This document shows, in pieces, positions 1 to 7,632 of a DNA stretch of 42,596 nt. Both the position numbers and the translations under genes were made by a program. The notes below the pieces were generated by a model. That model worked only from the letters and a program-made list of their open reading frames with translations. It was not told the DNA's origin and did no database searches. Numbering within the stretch: the first letter of the stretch is position 1; every line of letters begins with the position of its first letter. Source of the DNA: JBPOHE01 sp052035915 (lineage in GTDB: Bacteria > Pseudomonadota > Gammaproteobacteria > Chromatiales > Chromatiaceae); assembly GCA_052035915.1 (NCBI GenBank), contig JBPOHE010000092.1, positions 1 to 42,596 on the forward strand, given 5' to 3'.

Positions 1-183
1 GTGAGAAAATGTTGGCCGAAACGCTTGCGTGGTTGAGACATGCTAGGGGAAATCGCCCAGAGTAGGACAGGGATGGGTAGGGGATCGGGTTTGGGAATGA
101 ATCGAGGCTACAATAGGCACAATGGAATAGTGATTCGTCGCGACCAGATCCTTCATGTGACTGTCATTCTTGGAGAAAGACTC

Positions 184-630
184 ATGATTGTATTCGTGCG
201 TAGGATACCAGCAGATTTGACCCGGCGGGAATTGGAGGCGCTTGTGGCCGAGGTCATTACCCCGAGGTTCGCCTGGGTGCCCTTCGGAGTAAAGGGGGAG
301 GTCGTCAAATGCGAGATCATCCGTATCCGGGAAAAGGAAACGGGCGCGATGGAGCGCCATGGCTTGGTGACCATCCGTCCGGATGAGGCGGCCTTGAAGG
401 TGATCAAGCGCCTCAATCACACCCGCATCAACGGGAAACTGGTCGAGGTCAGGGAATACAAGGTCCGGGCCTACCAGCGGGATCGCCGTCGCACCGAGGA
501 AGGACAACAGTCGGAGGGGCAGGATGATCGGCGGCAGCGGGATCGGCGGCGGCGCAATCTGGAAGTTCAGACCGAGAAGGGACCCAGTGTGGAAGGGTTA
601 CGCGACTTTCACCGGACTTATTCGAGTTGA
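184..630 (+). CDS. RRM-domain RNA-binding protein
   Basis: The 148-residue product looks like a single RNA recognition motif followed by a charged tail. A first strand resembling RNP2 (IVFVRRIPA, residues 2-10) and a weak RNP1-like strand (RHGLVTIRP, about residues 58-66) sit at the expected spacing, followed by an alanine- and lysine-rich helix. Residues from about 95 on are rich in Arg, Gln and Asp and look disordered. I chose the ATG at 184 because GGAG lies about 8 bases upstream and the domain begins there; the frame stays open back to an ATG at 40, but that extension does not resemble a domain. The gene ends 80 bases before miaB, so the two may be cotranscribed. Its RNA target is not visible from sequence. 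Confidence 0.72.
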   Translation: MIVFVRRIPADLTRRELEALVAEVITPRFAWVPFGVKGEVVKCEIIRIREKETGAMERHGLVTIRPDEAALKVIKRLNHTRINGKLVEVREYKVRAYQRDRRRTEEGQQSEGQDDRRQRDRRRRNLEVQTEKGPSVEGLRDFHRTYSS

Positions 631-710
631 CCCAGGCTCAGGGTGATTGTCTCCGCAAGATTCAATACACTACCGCCCACCCCCTAGATCAGACCGGATT
701 TCCCGCCTCC

Positions 711-2057
711 ATGCCCGGAAAGTTATTCATCAAGACCTTCGGCTGCCAGATGAACGAGTACGACTCCGCCAAGATGGCGGATCTGCTGCGGGAGTCCCAT
801 GGGCTCGAATTGACCCAGCAGGCCGAGGAAGCCGATGTGCTGCTGCTCAATACCTGTTCCATCCGCGAGAAGGCGCAGGAAAAGGTGTTTTCCCAGCTTG
901 GGCGCTGGCGACCCTGGAAGCGACGCAATCCCGATCTGGTGATCGGTGTCGGCGGTTGCGTGGCCATCCAGGAAGGGGAGGCGATCCGGAACCGGGCCGG
1001 CTATGTGGATCTGGTCTTTGGTCCTCAAACGCTCCATCGCCTGCCCCAGATGCTCGACGAAGCCCGTCGACGCCAGGCGCCGGTGATCGATGTGTCTTTT
1101 CCCGAGATCGAAAAGTTCGACTGCCTGCCGCAGCCGCGGGCGGATGGCCCGACCGCCTTCGTCTCCGTCATGGAGGGCTGCAGTAAATACTGCACCTATT
1201 GCGTGGTGCCCTATACCCGGGGGGAAGAGATCAGCCGCCCCTTCGACGATGTCATCGCCGAGGTAGCCCAACTCGCCGCCCAGGGGGTGCGGGAGGTTAA
1301 TCTCCTGGGGCAGAACGTCAATGCCTACCGGGGGCTGATGCACGACGGTGGGATCGCCGATCTGGCGCTCCTCATCCAGTATGTGGCGGCTATCGAGGGG
1401 ATCGATCGCATCCGTTTCACCACCTCCCACCCGCTGGAATTTTCCGACCGTCTCATCGGGGTCTATGCCGAGGTGCCGCAATTGGTGAGCCATCTGCATC
1501 TCCCGGTGCAGAGTGGTTCGGATCGCATCCTGGCGCTGATGAAACGAGGCCACACGGCGCTGGAATACAAGTCCAGGATCCGCCGGCTGCGCGCCGTCCG
1601 CCCCGGCATCAGTATTTCCTCGGATTTCATTGTCGGGTTTCCGGGCGAGACCGAGACCGATTTTGCCGCCACCATGAGGCTGATCGAGGAACTGGGTTTC
1701 GATCATTCCTTCAGTTTCATCTTCAGCCCCAGACCGGGGACGCCGGCGGCGGACTATGCGGACGACGTCCCCCTAGAGGTGAAGCAGGCCAGGCTGGCGC
1801 GACTTCAGGCCCGGATCGAGGAGCAGGCCATGGCCATCAGTCGCCGCATGGTGGGCAGCCGCCAATCCGTGCTGGTGGAACGACCCTCGCGCAAAAACCC
1901 CAACCAGCTTGCCGGGCGTACCGAGAACAACCGGGTGGTGAATTTCACCGGGGATCCGGGGTTGCTCGGACAGTTCGTGGAGCTGCGCATCACCGAGGCG
2001 CTCCCCAATTCCCTCCGCGGCGAACTGGTAACGGCCGGGGAACGGCAGCAGGCGTGA
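711..2057 (+). CDS. miaB: tRNA-2-methylthio-N6-dimethylallyladenosine synthase MiaB
   Basis: MiaB is a radical-SAM methylthiotransferase that converts i6A37 to ms2i6A37 in tRNAs reading UNN codons. The 448-residue protein has the N-terminal UPF0004 domain with cluster cysteines at 12, 49 and 83. The radical-SAM cysteines are at 157, 161 and 164 (CSKYCTYC), the E. coli positions. A TRAM domain follows near the C-terminus (about 375-440). The frame is open upstream to a TTG at 627, but the ATG at 711 starts MPGKLFIKTFGCQ, which aligns with the usual MiaB start. The stop overlaps the GTG of the next gene, so translation is probably coupled. Confidence 0.97.
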   Translation: MPGKLFIKTFGCQMNEYDSAKMADLLRESHGLELTQQAEEADVLLLNTCSIREKAQEKVFSQLGRWRPWKRRNPDLVIGVGGCVAIQEGEAIRNRAGYVDLVFGPQTLHRLPQMLDEARRRQAPVIDVSFPEIEKFDCLPQPRADGPTAFVSVMEGCSKYCTYCVVPYTRGEEISRPFDDVIAEVAQLAAQGVREVNLLGQNVNAYRGLMHDGGIADLALLIQYVAAIEGIDRIRFTTSHPLEFSDRLIGVYAEVPQLVSHLHLPVQSGSDRILALMKRGHTALEYKSRIRRLRAVRPGISISSDFIVGFPGETETDFAATMRLIEELGFDHSFSFIFSPRPGTPAADYADDVPLEVKQARLARLQARIEEQAMAISRRMVGSRQSVLVERPSRKNPNQLAGRTENNRVVNFTGDPGLLGQFVELRITEALPNSLRGELVTAGERQQA

Positions 2058-3088
2058 CCGCGAGCGAATATTCTCTGCTCGGCAACAGCTTGGCCGAGCC
2101 CCATACGGCGGACACACCGGAATTCATCGATCTCCTCTTGTCGCCCGAGGACAACCACCGCCTGGCCAACCTCTGTGGTCAGCTCGACGAGAACCTGCGC
2201 CAGGTGGAACGTCGACTGGGGATCGAGATCAACAACCGCGGCCATCGATTCCGTTTGATCGGCGAGCCGCGCTCCATCACCGCCGGCAAGCAGATCCTGG
2301 AAGAGCTCTATGCCGGCGCGGTCAATGAACCCATCACCCCCCAGCGGGTGCATCTGTCCCTACAGGAATCCGGGATCGAATTGATGCTCGGCGAGGTGGC
2401 CGGGGAGACCCCGGAACTCACCATCAAGACCAAACGCGGGGCGGTTCGGCCCCGGGGTCCGAATCAACGCGAGTATCTGCGCAAGATCTTTACCCATGAC
2501 CTCAACTTCGGCATCGGTCCGGCGGGTACCGGCAAGACCTATCTGGCGGTGGCCTGTGCGGTGGAGGCGCTGGAGCGCGATGGGGTACGCCGTATCGTCC
2601 TGGTGCGACCGGCGGTGGAGGCGGGGGAAAGGTTGGGATTTCTGCCTGGTGATCTGATCCAGAAGATCGACCCCTATCTGCGTCCGCTCTATGACGCCCT
2701 CTATGAGATGCTGGGCTTTGAGCGGGTCGCCAAGTTCATCGAACGCAATGTGATCGAGGTGGCGCCCCTGGCCTACATGCGTGGTCGCACCCTGAACGAA
2801 TCCTTTATCATCCTCGACGAGGCGCAGAACACCACCCCCGAGCAGATGAAGATGTTCCTCACCCGCATCGGTTTCGGTTCCACCGCCGTGGTCACCGGCG
2901 ATGTCACCCAGGTCGATCTCCCCCGGGGCCAGACCTCGGGACTGCGCCAGGTGATCGAGGTGCTGGGCAAGGTGGACGGCATCAGTTTCACCTTTTTCAA
3001 TGCCCGGGATGTGGTCCGTCACCCTCTGGTGCAGCGGATCGTCAACGCCTACGAGAGCTACGAGCTGGGCACGGAGCCGCGGCCCTGA
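2054..3088 (+). CDS. ybeZ: PhoH-like ATPase YbeZ
   Basis: This is a cytoplasmic P-loop ATPase of the PhoH family, 344 residues. An N-terminal region of about 130 residues precedes the Walker A motif GPAGTGKT (155-162); the Walker B motif with the DEAQN signature (ILDEAQN) lies near residue 253. In other bacteria YbeZ is an RNA-linked ATPase that partners the YbeY endonuclease, and ybeY follows directly here. Translation starts at GTG 2054, overlapping the miaB stop by four bases. The stop shares one base with the ybeY ATG. Both junctions indicate one operon. Confidence 0.95.
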   Translation: MTASEYSLLGNSLAEPHTADTPEFIDLLLSPEDNHRLANLCGQLDENLRQVERRLGIEINNRGHRFRLIGEPRSITAGKQILEELYAGAVNEPITPQRVHLSLQESGIELMLGEVAGETPELTIKTKRGAVRPRGPNQREYLRKIFTHDLNFGIGPAGTGKTYLAVACAVEALERDGVRRIVLVRPAVEAGERLGFLPGDLIQKIDPYLRPLYDALYEMLGFERVAKFIERNVIEVAPLAYMRGRTLNESFIILDEAQNTTPEQMKMFLTRIGFGSTAVVTGDVTQVDLPRGQTSGLRQVIEVLGKVDGISFTFFNARDVVRHPLVQRIVNAYESYELGTEPRP

Positions 3089-3561
3089 TGCCCTGGCTGA
3101 TCTTGCAGCGGGCGTTGGCCGAGGCTTCCGGTCTGCCGAGCCGCAAGGAGTTCAAGCGCTGGGCCAGGGCGGCGCTGAAGGCGGCTCGACATCCCAAGGC
3201 CGGGCTGGTCGTGCGCCTCGTCGATGAGGTCGAAAGCGCCGATCTCAATCTGAACTATCGCCACAAGGCCGGGCCCACCAATGTGCTCTCCTTTCCCTTC
3301 GAGCCCTTGCCCGGGGTACGGGACTCCCATCTCGGCGATCTGGTGATCTGCGCCCAAGTGGTGCGAAGGGAGGCCATGGAGCAGGGGAAACCGGAAGCGG
3401 ATCACTGGGCCCACATGCTGGTCCACGGCATCCTCCATCTGCTCGGCTACGATCACCAGGACGAGACCGAGGCCAAACGCATGGAGTCCCTGGAACGGCG
3501 CATCCTCGCCTCCTGCCATATCCCGGACCCCTACCGGGACGTTTCGGAAGTACCAGACTGA
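3088..3561 (+). CDS. ybeY: Endoribonuclease YbeY (16S rRNA maturation)
   Basis: YbeY is a single-strand-specific metalloendoribonuclease needed for 16S rRNA 3'-end maturation and ribosome quality control. The 157-residue product has the signature HGILHLLGYDH with the three zinc-binding histidines at 113, 117 and 123. The conserved block TNVLSFPFE lies upstream, near residue 70. The ATG at 3088 overlaps the ybeZ stop in the arrangement TGATG. In E. coli ybeX (corC) comes next; here lnt follows after 71 bases and no corC is present. Confidence 0.96.
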   Translation: MPWLILQRALAEASGLPSRKEFKRWARAALKAARHPKAGLVVRLVDEVESADLNLNYRHKAGPTNVLSFPFEPLPGVRDSHLGDLVICAQVVRREAMEQGKPEADHWAHMLVHGILHLLGYDHQDETEAKRMESLERRILASCHIPDPYRDVSEVPD

Positions 3562-3632
3562 ACGCTTCGGGTTCGATTCCCGAGTCCCAGGCGCCGGAGG
3601 CCGGGGCCTGGGGGACACGGCTCCTGGGCTGG

Positions 3633-5123
3633 TTGCCCGGACTCGGGCTCAAGACCCGTTGTTGGCTGGCCTTCCTGTTCGGCGCCATCACCACCCTGGC
3701 CTTCGCCCCCTTTCATCTCAGCCCCCTGGCTTGGTTGGCGACGGCTGGACTCTTTTTGCTCTGGTATGGGGTCGGTCCCCGCGCCGCCTCGCTCATCGGT
3801 TGGCTCTATGGCCTCGGGCTGCTCGGCACGGGCGTGAGCTGGTTGCACATCAGCATCAATCAATTCGGTAATGTCGGGCTGGCCTTCGCCCTCTGTATCA
3901 CCTTCTTGTTCATCCTGGCGATGGCACTCTACTACGGGCTCGCCGGCTGGTTGAGTGAGCGCTTGCCCGGGGAGGCGGCTCGGTTCAAGTTGTTGTTCTG
4001 GTATCCAGTCCTCTGGGTGCTGCTGGAGTGGACCCGGGGCTGGTTATTCACCGGTTTCCCCTGGCTGGCGCTGGGCTATTCCCAAATGGGCTGGCCTTTG
4101 GCGGCCTATGCCCCGGTGCTGGGAGTCTATGGGGCGTCTCTGGCGGTGGCGTTCAGCGCCGGCGCCCTGGCGAGCCTGCTGGTGCAGCGGGAGCGGCGCT
4201 CCGCCTTGGCTCTTCTGATGGCGCTCTGGGGCGGCGGCGCTCTTCTGCTCGATCATCCCTGGACCCAGCCTGCCGGTGAACCCCTGAAGATCGCCATCGT
4301 TCAAGGCAATGTGCCCCAGACCCTGAAATGGAACAAGGCGCAACGGCGTCCAACCGAGGAACTCTATCTGGCCCTCACCCGGCGGGTGTGGGGGAGCGAT
4401 TTCATCATCTGGCCGGAGACCGCCATCCCCGCCCTCTATTCCCAAGTTGACAAGAGTTTTCTCGAACCCCTGGAGCGGGAGGCCCTGGCGGAGGGGAGTC
4501 GGGTCCTGCTCGGTATTCCCCACTACGATCAGGTCGAAGACAGGTTTTACAACGCCTATCTGGCCTTGGGCGAACCACGGGATCTCTACTTCAAGCGCCA
4601 TCTGGTACCCTTCGGCGAGTTTCTCCCCTTCAAAACCTTGTTTGGCCCGTTGCTCGACTGGATCCAGATCCCCATGTCCGACTTCTCCCGCGGAGAGGCG
4701 GCCCGACCCTTATTACAGGCGGGTCGGTGGCGGCTGGGGGTGTCGATCTGTTACGAGGACGCCTTCGGGGAGGAGGTCATCCAGGCCCTGCCGGAAGCGG
4801 ATTTTCTGGTGAACGCCAGCAATGACGGCTGGTTCGGCGATTCCCTCGCGCCCCACCAGCATCTACAGATGGCTCGCATGCGGGCCTTGGAAAGCGGACG
4901 TTGGATGCTGCGGGCCACCAATACCGGTATCTCGGCGGTCATCGACCAGTTTGGCCGCGTGGTAGGGCGCTCGCCCTCGTTTCAGGTCCATGTGCTCCGG
5001 GCCGAGGTGCCGCCGATGCAGGGCCTGACCCCCTACGCCCGCTGGGGCAACTGGGTGGTGATCAGCGGGTTGGCGCTCGGGTTATCGCTGTTCTGGATGT
5101 TCTCCCGCCGTGCCCGAGGGTAG
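3633..5123 (+). CDS. lnt: Apolipoprotein N-acyltransferase Lnt
   Basis: Lnt is the inner-membrane enzyme that adds the third acyl chain to lipoproteins, using phospholipid as donor. The 496-residue product has about six hydrophobic segments in residues 10-215, a carbon-nitrogen hydrolase domain from about 220 to 465, and a final membrane segment. The presumed catalytic triad is Glu262 (WPETAIP), Lys321 (YFKRHLVPFGE) and Cys373 (SICYED). No ATG is available before the membrane region: TTG 3633 is the assigned start. The frame is open upstream to the ybeY stop, so a start a few codons earlier at CTG is possible. It ends the operon that begins at or before miaB. Confidence 0.95.
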   Translation: MPGLGLKTRCWLAFLFGAITTLAFAPFHLSPLAWLATAGLFLLWYGVGPRAASLIGWLYGLGLLGTGVSWLHISINQFGNVGLAFALCITFLFILAMALYYGLAGWLSERLPGEAARFKLLFWYPVLWVLLEWTRGWLFTGFPWLALGYSQMGWPLAAYAPVLGVYGASLAVAFSAGALASLLVQRERRSALALLMALWGGGALLLDHPWTQPAGEPLKIAIVQGNVPQTLKWNKAQRRPTEELYLALTRRVWGSDFIIWPETAIPALYSQVDKSFLEPLEREALAEGSRVLLGIPHYDQVEDRFYNAYLALGEPRDLYFKRHLVPFGEFLPFKTLFGPLLDWIQIPMSDFSRGEAARPLLQAGRWRLGVSICYEDAFGEEVIQALPEADFLVNASNDGWFGDSLAPHQHLQMARMRALESGRWMLRATNTGISAVIDQFGRVVGRSPSFQVHVLRAEVPPMQGLTPYARWGNWVVISGLALGLSLFWMFSRRARG

Positions 5124-5164
5124 TAATATCGGTTCTTATTAGGTTGTCCATTAAATGAGATGGA

Positions 5165-5258
5165 GTAGGCTGGCGATGAGCAAAGGAATCCCAGCCATTG
5201 TTTTCGCCAAGAAGCTGGGTTTCATCGCTGCGCACCTCAACATCAGCATACGACGATT
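5165..5258. repeat. GTAGGCTGG-type hairpin repeat, left neighbour of element A
   Basis: The stretch begins GTAGGCTGGCGATG, identical over 14 bases to 11185-11198. CTGG and CCAG segments, and GCTGGG on the far side, can pair. Both copies sit about 95-115 bases before a GTTCTC element. Similar GTAGG...CCAAC hairpin repeats are common in proteobacterial genomes. A 105-codon ORF runs through this stretch and element A, but it has no protein-like composition. Confidence 0.5.
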
Positions 5259-5365
5259 CGGGCCTGGGCGCTTCTATCCGCTTTTTCGTTCTCTAATGGA
5301 GAACAAAATTGATCTATTGTTCTTGGATTTAGAACAAAAACCGGCCATTTCCAATCGGTGCCCGG
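5259..5365. repeat. GTTCTC double-hairpin element, copy A
   Basis: The outer ends are CGGGCCTGGGCG (5259-5270) and GCCCGG (5360-5365). Hairpin 1 pairs GTTCTC (5288-5293) with GAGAAC (5299-5304) over a 5-base loop. Hairpin 2 pairs TTGTTCT (5317-5323) with AGAACAA (5331-5337). It lies between the convergent lnt and arsM genes and fills most of the 303-base gap with its left neighbour repeat. Confidence 0.8.
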
Positions 5366-5426
5366 AACCAACAAGCGCCCGGGCCCGATCGGTTGAAAGC
5401 ATGAAATATATTCGGAATGGGTATGA

Positions 5427-6224
5427 TCAGGGGCTCGGTTTGACGGCCTCGATGTTGGCCGAGACCACATAGTCGGTGATATCCGTGCCTGGGGCCCAGT
5501 CGCGGATAAAGGCCTTGCTGGCGTCCTTCGGCGTAATTCTGATGTCCTGAAAGCCCACCTTGGCGAGCATGGTCCGGATCTCCTCGATATGGCTGGCCCC
5601 GGCCATGCAACCCGTGTAGAGCTTCCTATCCTGGCGGATCGCCGCGGGCAGTTCGGCGGTGGCCACGATGTCGGAGATGGCCAGACGGCCACCGGGTTTC
5701 AGCGCCCGGTAGGTCTCGGCGAAGACCTGGGCCTTGTCCGGCGAAAGGTTGATGACGCAATTGGAGATGACGACATCCACAGTGTTATCGGCGATGGGCA
5801 GATGCTCGATCTCACCGAGACGGAACTCGGTATTGGTGTAGCTCCCCTGGACGGCGTTGGCCCGTGCCTTGCTGATCATCTCCGAGGTCATATCCACACC
5901 TATGACCCGGCCTGTTTCACCAACCTGTCGCGCGGCCAGAAAGCAATCGAAACCGCCGCCGCTGCCGAGATCCAGCACCCATTCGCCGGCTTTCAGCGCG
6001 GCGATGGCCTGGGGGTTGCCGCAGCCAAGCCCCATGTTGGCCCCTTCCGGGACGACGCCGATCTCCTCCTTCGAGTATCCCAGGGACAAGGAGAGGGAAA
6101 CCAGGGTACCGGCGGGGCTGCCGCAACAGCTTGCCGAGTTACAGCCGCTGGTTTCGTTCTTGGCCACACTACCGTAGTCCTCGCGGACTTGTTGACGGAT
6201 GTTGTCCATCTCAAGGGAATTCAT
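5427..6224 (-). CDS. arsM: Arsenite S-adenosylmethionine methyltransferase ArsM
   Basis: ArsM methylates trivalent arsenic in the cytoplasm using SAM, giving methylated and partly volatile arsenicals. The 265-residue product has a Rossmann methyltransferase core with motif I VLDLGSGGGFD (about 83-93). It has the conserved arsenic-binding cysteines: GCGNP (about 68), SNCVINL (about 155) and GCMAGA (about 205), plus an N-terminal Cys cluster CNSASCC (about 28-34). The start at 6224 has AGAGGAG about 8 bases upstream. No arsR or other ars gene is adjacent, so it appears to be a lone detoxification gene. The similar family of unassigned class I methyltransferases is the alternative, but the cysteines favour ArsM. 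Confidence 0.93.
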   Translation of the reverse strand: MNSLEMDNIRQQVREDYGSVAKNETSGCNSASCCGSPAGTLVSLSLSLGYSKEEIGVVPEGANMGLGCGNPQAIAALKAGEWVLDLGSGGGFDCFLAARQVGETGRVIGVDMTSEMISKARANAVQGSYTNTEFRLGEIEHLPIADNTVDVVISNCVINLSPDKAQVFAETYRALKPGGRLAISDIVATAELPAAIRQDRKLYTGCMAGASHIEEIRTMLAKVGFQDIRITPKDASKAFIRDWAPGTDITDYVVSANIEAVKPSP

Positions 6225-6261
6225 CGGATAACTCCTCTGATGGCGATGGTTCGATGAAGGA

Positions 6262-6306
6262 CACCCTCTGTCCTACCGCGGGGGATGACCCCGCGTCCTT
6301 AGGGTG
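6262..6306 (-). terminator. Hairpin at the end of the FGE-like gene
   Basis: CGCGGGG (6277-6283) pairs perfectly with CCCCGCG (6289-6295) over a 5-base loop. Outer arms CACCCT (6262-6267) and AGGGTG (6301-6306) can extend it. It overlaps the stop codon of the FGE-like gene. There is no clear U-tract on the minus strand, so it may be an attenuating or RNA-stabilising hairpin rather than an intrinsic terminator. Confidence 0.4.
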
Positions 6307-7150
6307 AAGAATCCCGGACGATCCTGAAGCCGAGCACGGAATATCTGGTTTCCGGCAGGTCGGCGGCCCGATAGCCGGGGCGAACGAGATGGGGCTGACA
6401 ATGGTAGGAACCGCCCCGTCGAACCCGCTTCCCGCCGGTTTCCGGCCCCATGGGGTCCGCGGTCGCTGAGCGGCGGTAATAATCAGCGCCATAGCGATCC
6501 GCCACCCACTCCCAGGCATTGCCGAGCATATCGTAAAGCCCCCAGGAATTGGCTTGCCGACTGGCGACCGGTTGGGGCTCATCGCCCGAGTTTTTCAAGT
6601 ACCAAGCCTGGTTGTCCAGCTCAGTGAGCGGGAATGGCCGCAACCCCTGGCTCGAGGCGCGGGCGGCGTACTCCCATTCGGCCTCGGTCGGTAACCGGTA
6701 TCCGGTCCCAGGTTCCTTGGCGTTCAATCTGGCGATGAAGTCCTGGGTATCTTGCCAGGATACCGAGACCACCGGGAGCTTGGCCCAGTCGGGGCGCTTC
6801 CAGTGGGATTCAGGGCCGGGTCGGCTATCCATCAAGGCGAACCAGTCCGCCTGGGTGACTTCAGTGGTGCCGAGGTAGAAGTCCCGGGTAATGCGGACAG
6901 GATGGGGCGGGCGTTCATCCTGGATATTTCCCACATCGCCGTCCGGGAGCTCGAAGGCCGCCTCGTCCACATCTTCCAGACCCATGGTGAATTCGCCCGC
7001 GGGGAGGCGCGTGAAGCTCATGCCCAGGGAATTGGTCAGGGATTCGGCGGCGAGAGGCGTCCGAGAAACCAGGAGGCCGAGCAGGACGACCAGAGGCCAG
7101 GTGATCCGGACGGGGTGCTGAATGTCCAAGGAAAAAACCATGGGTTTCAT
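6299..7150 (-). CDS. Exported formylglycine-generating-enzyme-like (SUMF1/FGE-sulfatase) protein
   Basis: The 283-residue product has an N-terminal hydrophobic segment (about 13-32, ending TPLAAES) that looks like a signal peptide. An FGE-sulfatase domain follows: NSLGMSFTRLPAGEFTMG at its start, EVTQADWFALM, YRLPTEAEWEYAAR near the middle, GNAWEWVADRY, and RGGSYHC near the end. Members either oxidise a sulfatase cysteine to formylglycine or act as non-catalytic or binding domains. The RGGSYHC end has the Cys position seen in some active enzymes but no sulfatase is nearby, so activity is open. The ATG at 7150 has GAGG about 5 bases upstream; an ATG at 7210 would overlap the upstream lipoprotein gene. 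It ends a three-gene set with the TPR lipoprotein and cyclase. Confidence 0.85.
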   Translation of the reverse strand: MKPMVFSLDIQHPVRITWPLVVLLGLLVSRTPLAAESLTNSLGMSFTRLPAGEFTMGLEDVDEAAFELPDGDVGNIQDERPPHPVRITRDFYLGTTEVTQADWFALMDSRPGPESHWKRPDWAKLPVVSVSWQDTQDFIARLNAKEPGTGYRLPTEAEWEYAARASSQGLRPFPLTELDNQAWYLKNSGDEPQPVASRQANSWGLYDMLGNAWEWVADRYGADYYRRSATADPMGPETGGKRVRRGGSYHCQPHLVRPGYRAADLPETRYSVLGFRIVRDSSP

Positions 7151-7178
7151 CTGACCTCGTTGGAGCGGTTTTCGATCT

Positions 7179-7619
7179 TCAAGGCTTTCTCTCGGCGATG
7201 ACATCTTCATAGACCGGTCCCCAGAGAGGATGACCGAGCTCCGATCTCCTCAGTTTGAAATTCGGGTCCGCCTTCATCGCCTTACGGAAAGAATCCCGAC
7301 ACTCGCCGTTGTTCCCCCGGCTGCAATCGATGAAGGCCAGATATTTGTAAGCGCGGGCACGTTCTTCCCCGTTTTTCAGGCCATCGCCGACGGCCTGCCT
7401 GAGCAGGCGATAGGCGACATCGTAATCGCCGGCGTTATAGCGGGACACCCCCCGCTCAAGACTTTTTATGCCGCTATATCTTGGCGGTGGAGGGGGAGGT
7501 GGCGGTGGAGGTTCCTTGGCCGCTTGGGGTGGTGTCGGAGCCGGTTCCTCGACCGGCTGCGTGCCGCAACCGGCCAGCGAACAACTGACAAGGACTGAGA
7601 TGATCAATCGCCAAGACAT
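7179..7619 (-). CDS. TPR lipoprotein, TssQ-like
   Basis: The 146-residue product begins with a lipoprotein signal peptide whose lipobox is SLAGC (Cys18). A Pro-rich linker follows (about 23-46, including ten consecutive prolines), then a compact TPR-like helical domain. The conserved pattern YNAGDYDVAYRLLRQA, YLAFIDC, CRDSFRKAMKADP and GHPLWGPVY matches lipoproteins annotated as TssQ-like or T6SS-associated, as I recall them. No type VI secretion gene is in view. It lies 13 bases after the cyclase gene and just before the FGE-like gene, so it probably shares their transcript. It should sit in the outer or inner membrane facing the periplasm. Confidence 0.75.
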   Translation of the reverse strand: MSWRLIISVLVSCSLAGCGTQPVEEPAPTPPQAAKEPPPPPPPPPPRYSGIKSLERGVSRYNAGDYDVAYRLLRQAVGDGLKNGEERARAYKYLAFIDCSRGNNGECRDSFRKAMKADPNFKLRRSELGHPLWGPVYEDVIAERKP

Positions 7620-7632
7620 AGCGCTTGCGGCC

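Noticed and set aside
1..65. Possible 3' end of an upstream gene (open frame ending TAG at 63-65, reading KMLAETLAWLRHARGNRPE)
   Set aside because: Too short to judge, and codons such as AGA, AGG and GGA are unlike the neighbours.
40..183. N-terminal extension of the RRM protein to ATG 40
   Set aside because: Low-complexity sequence; the ATG at 184 has a better ribosome site and coincides with the domain start.
3565..3590. tRNA T-arm-like CGGGTTCGATTCCCG
   Set aside because: No acceptor or anticodon arm pairs with it in the flanking sequence; it lies in the ybeY-lnt junction by chance.
5155..5472. 105-residue ORF between lnt and arsM
   Set aside because: It is made of repeat sequence (GTAGGCTGG module and element A) and overlaps arsM.
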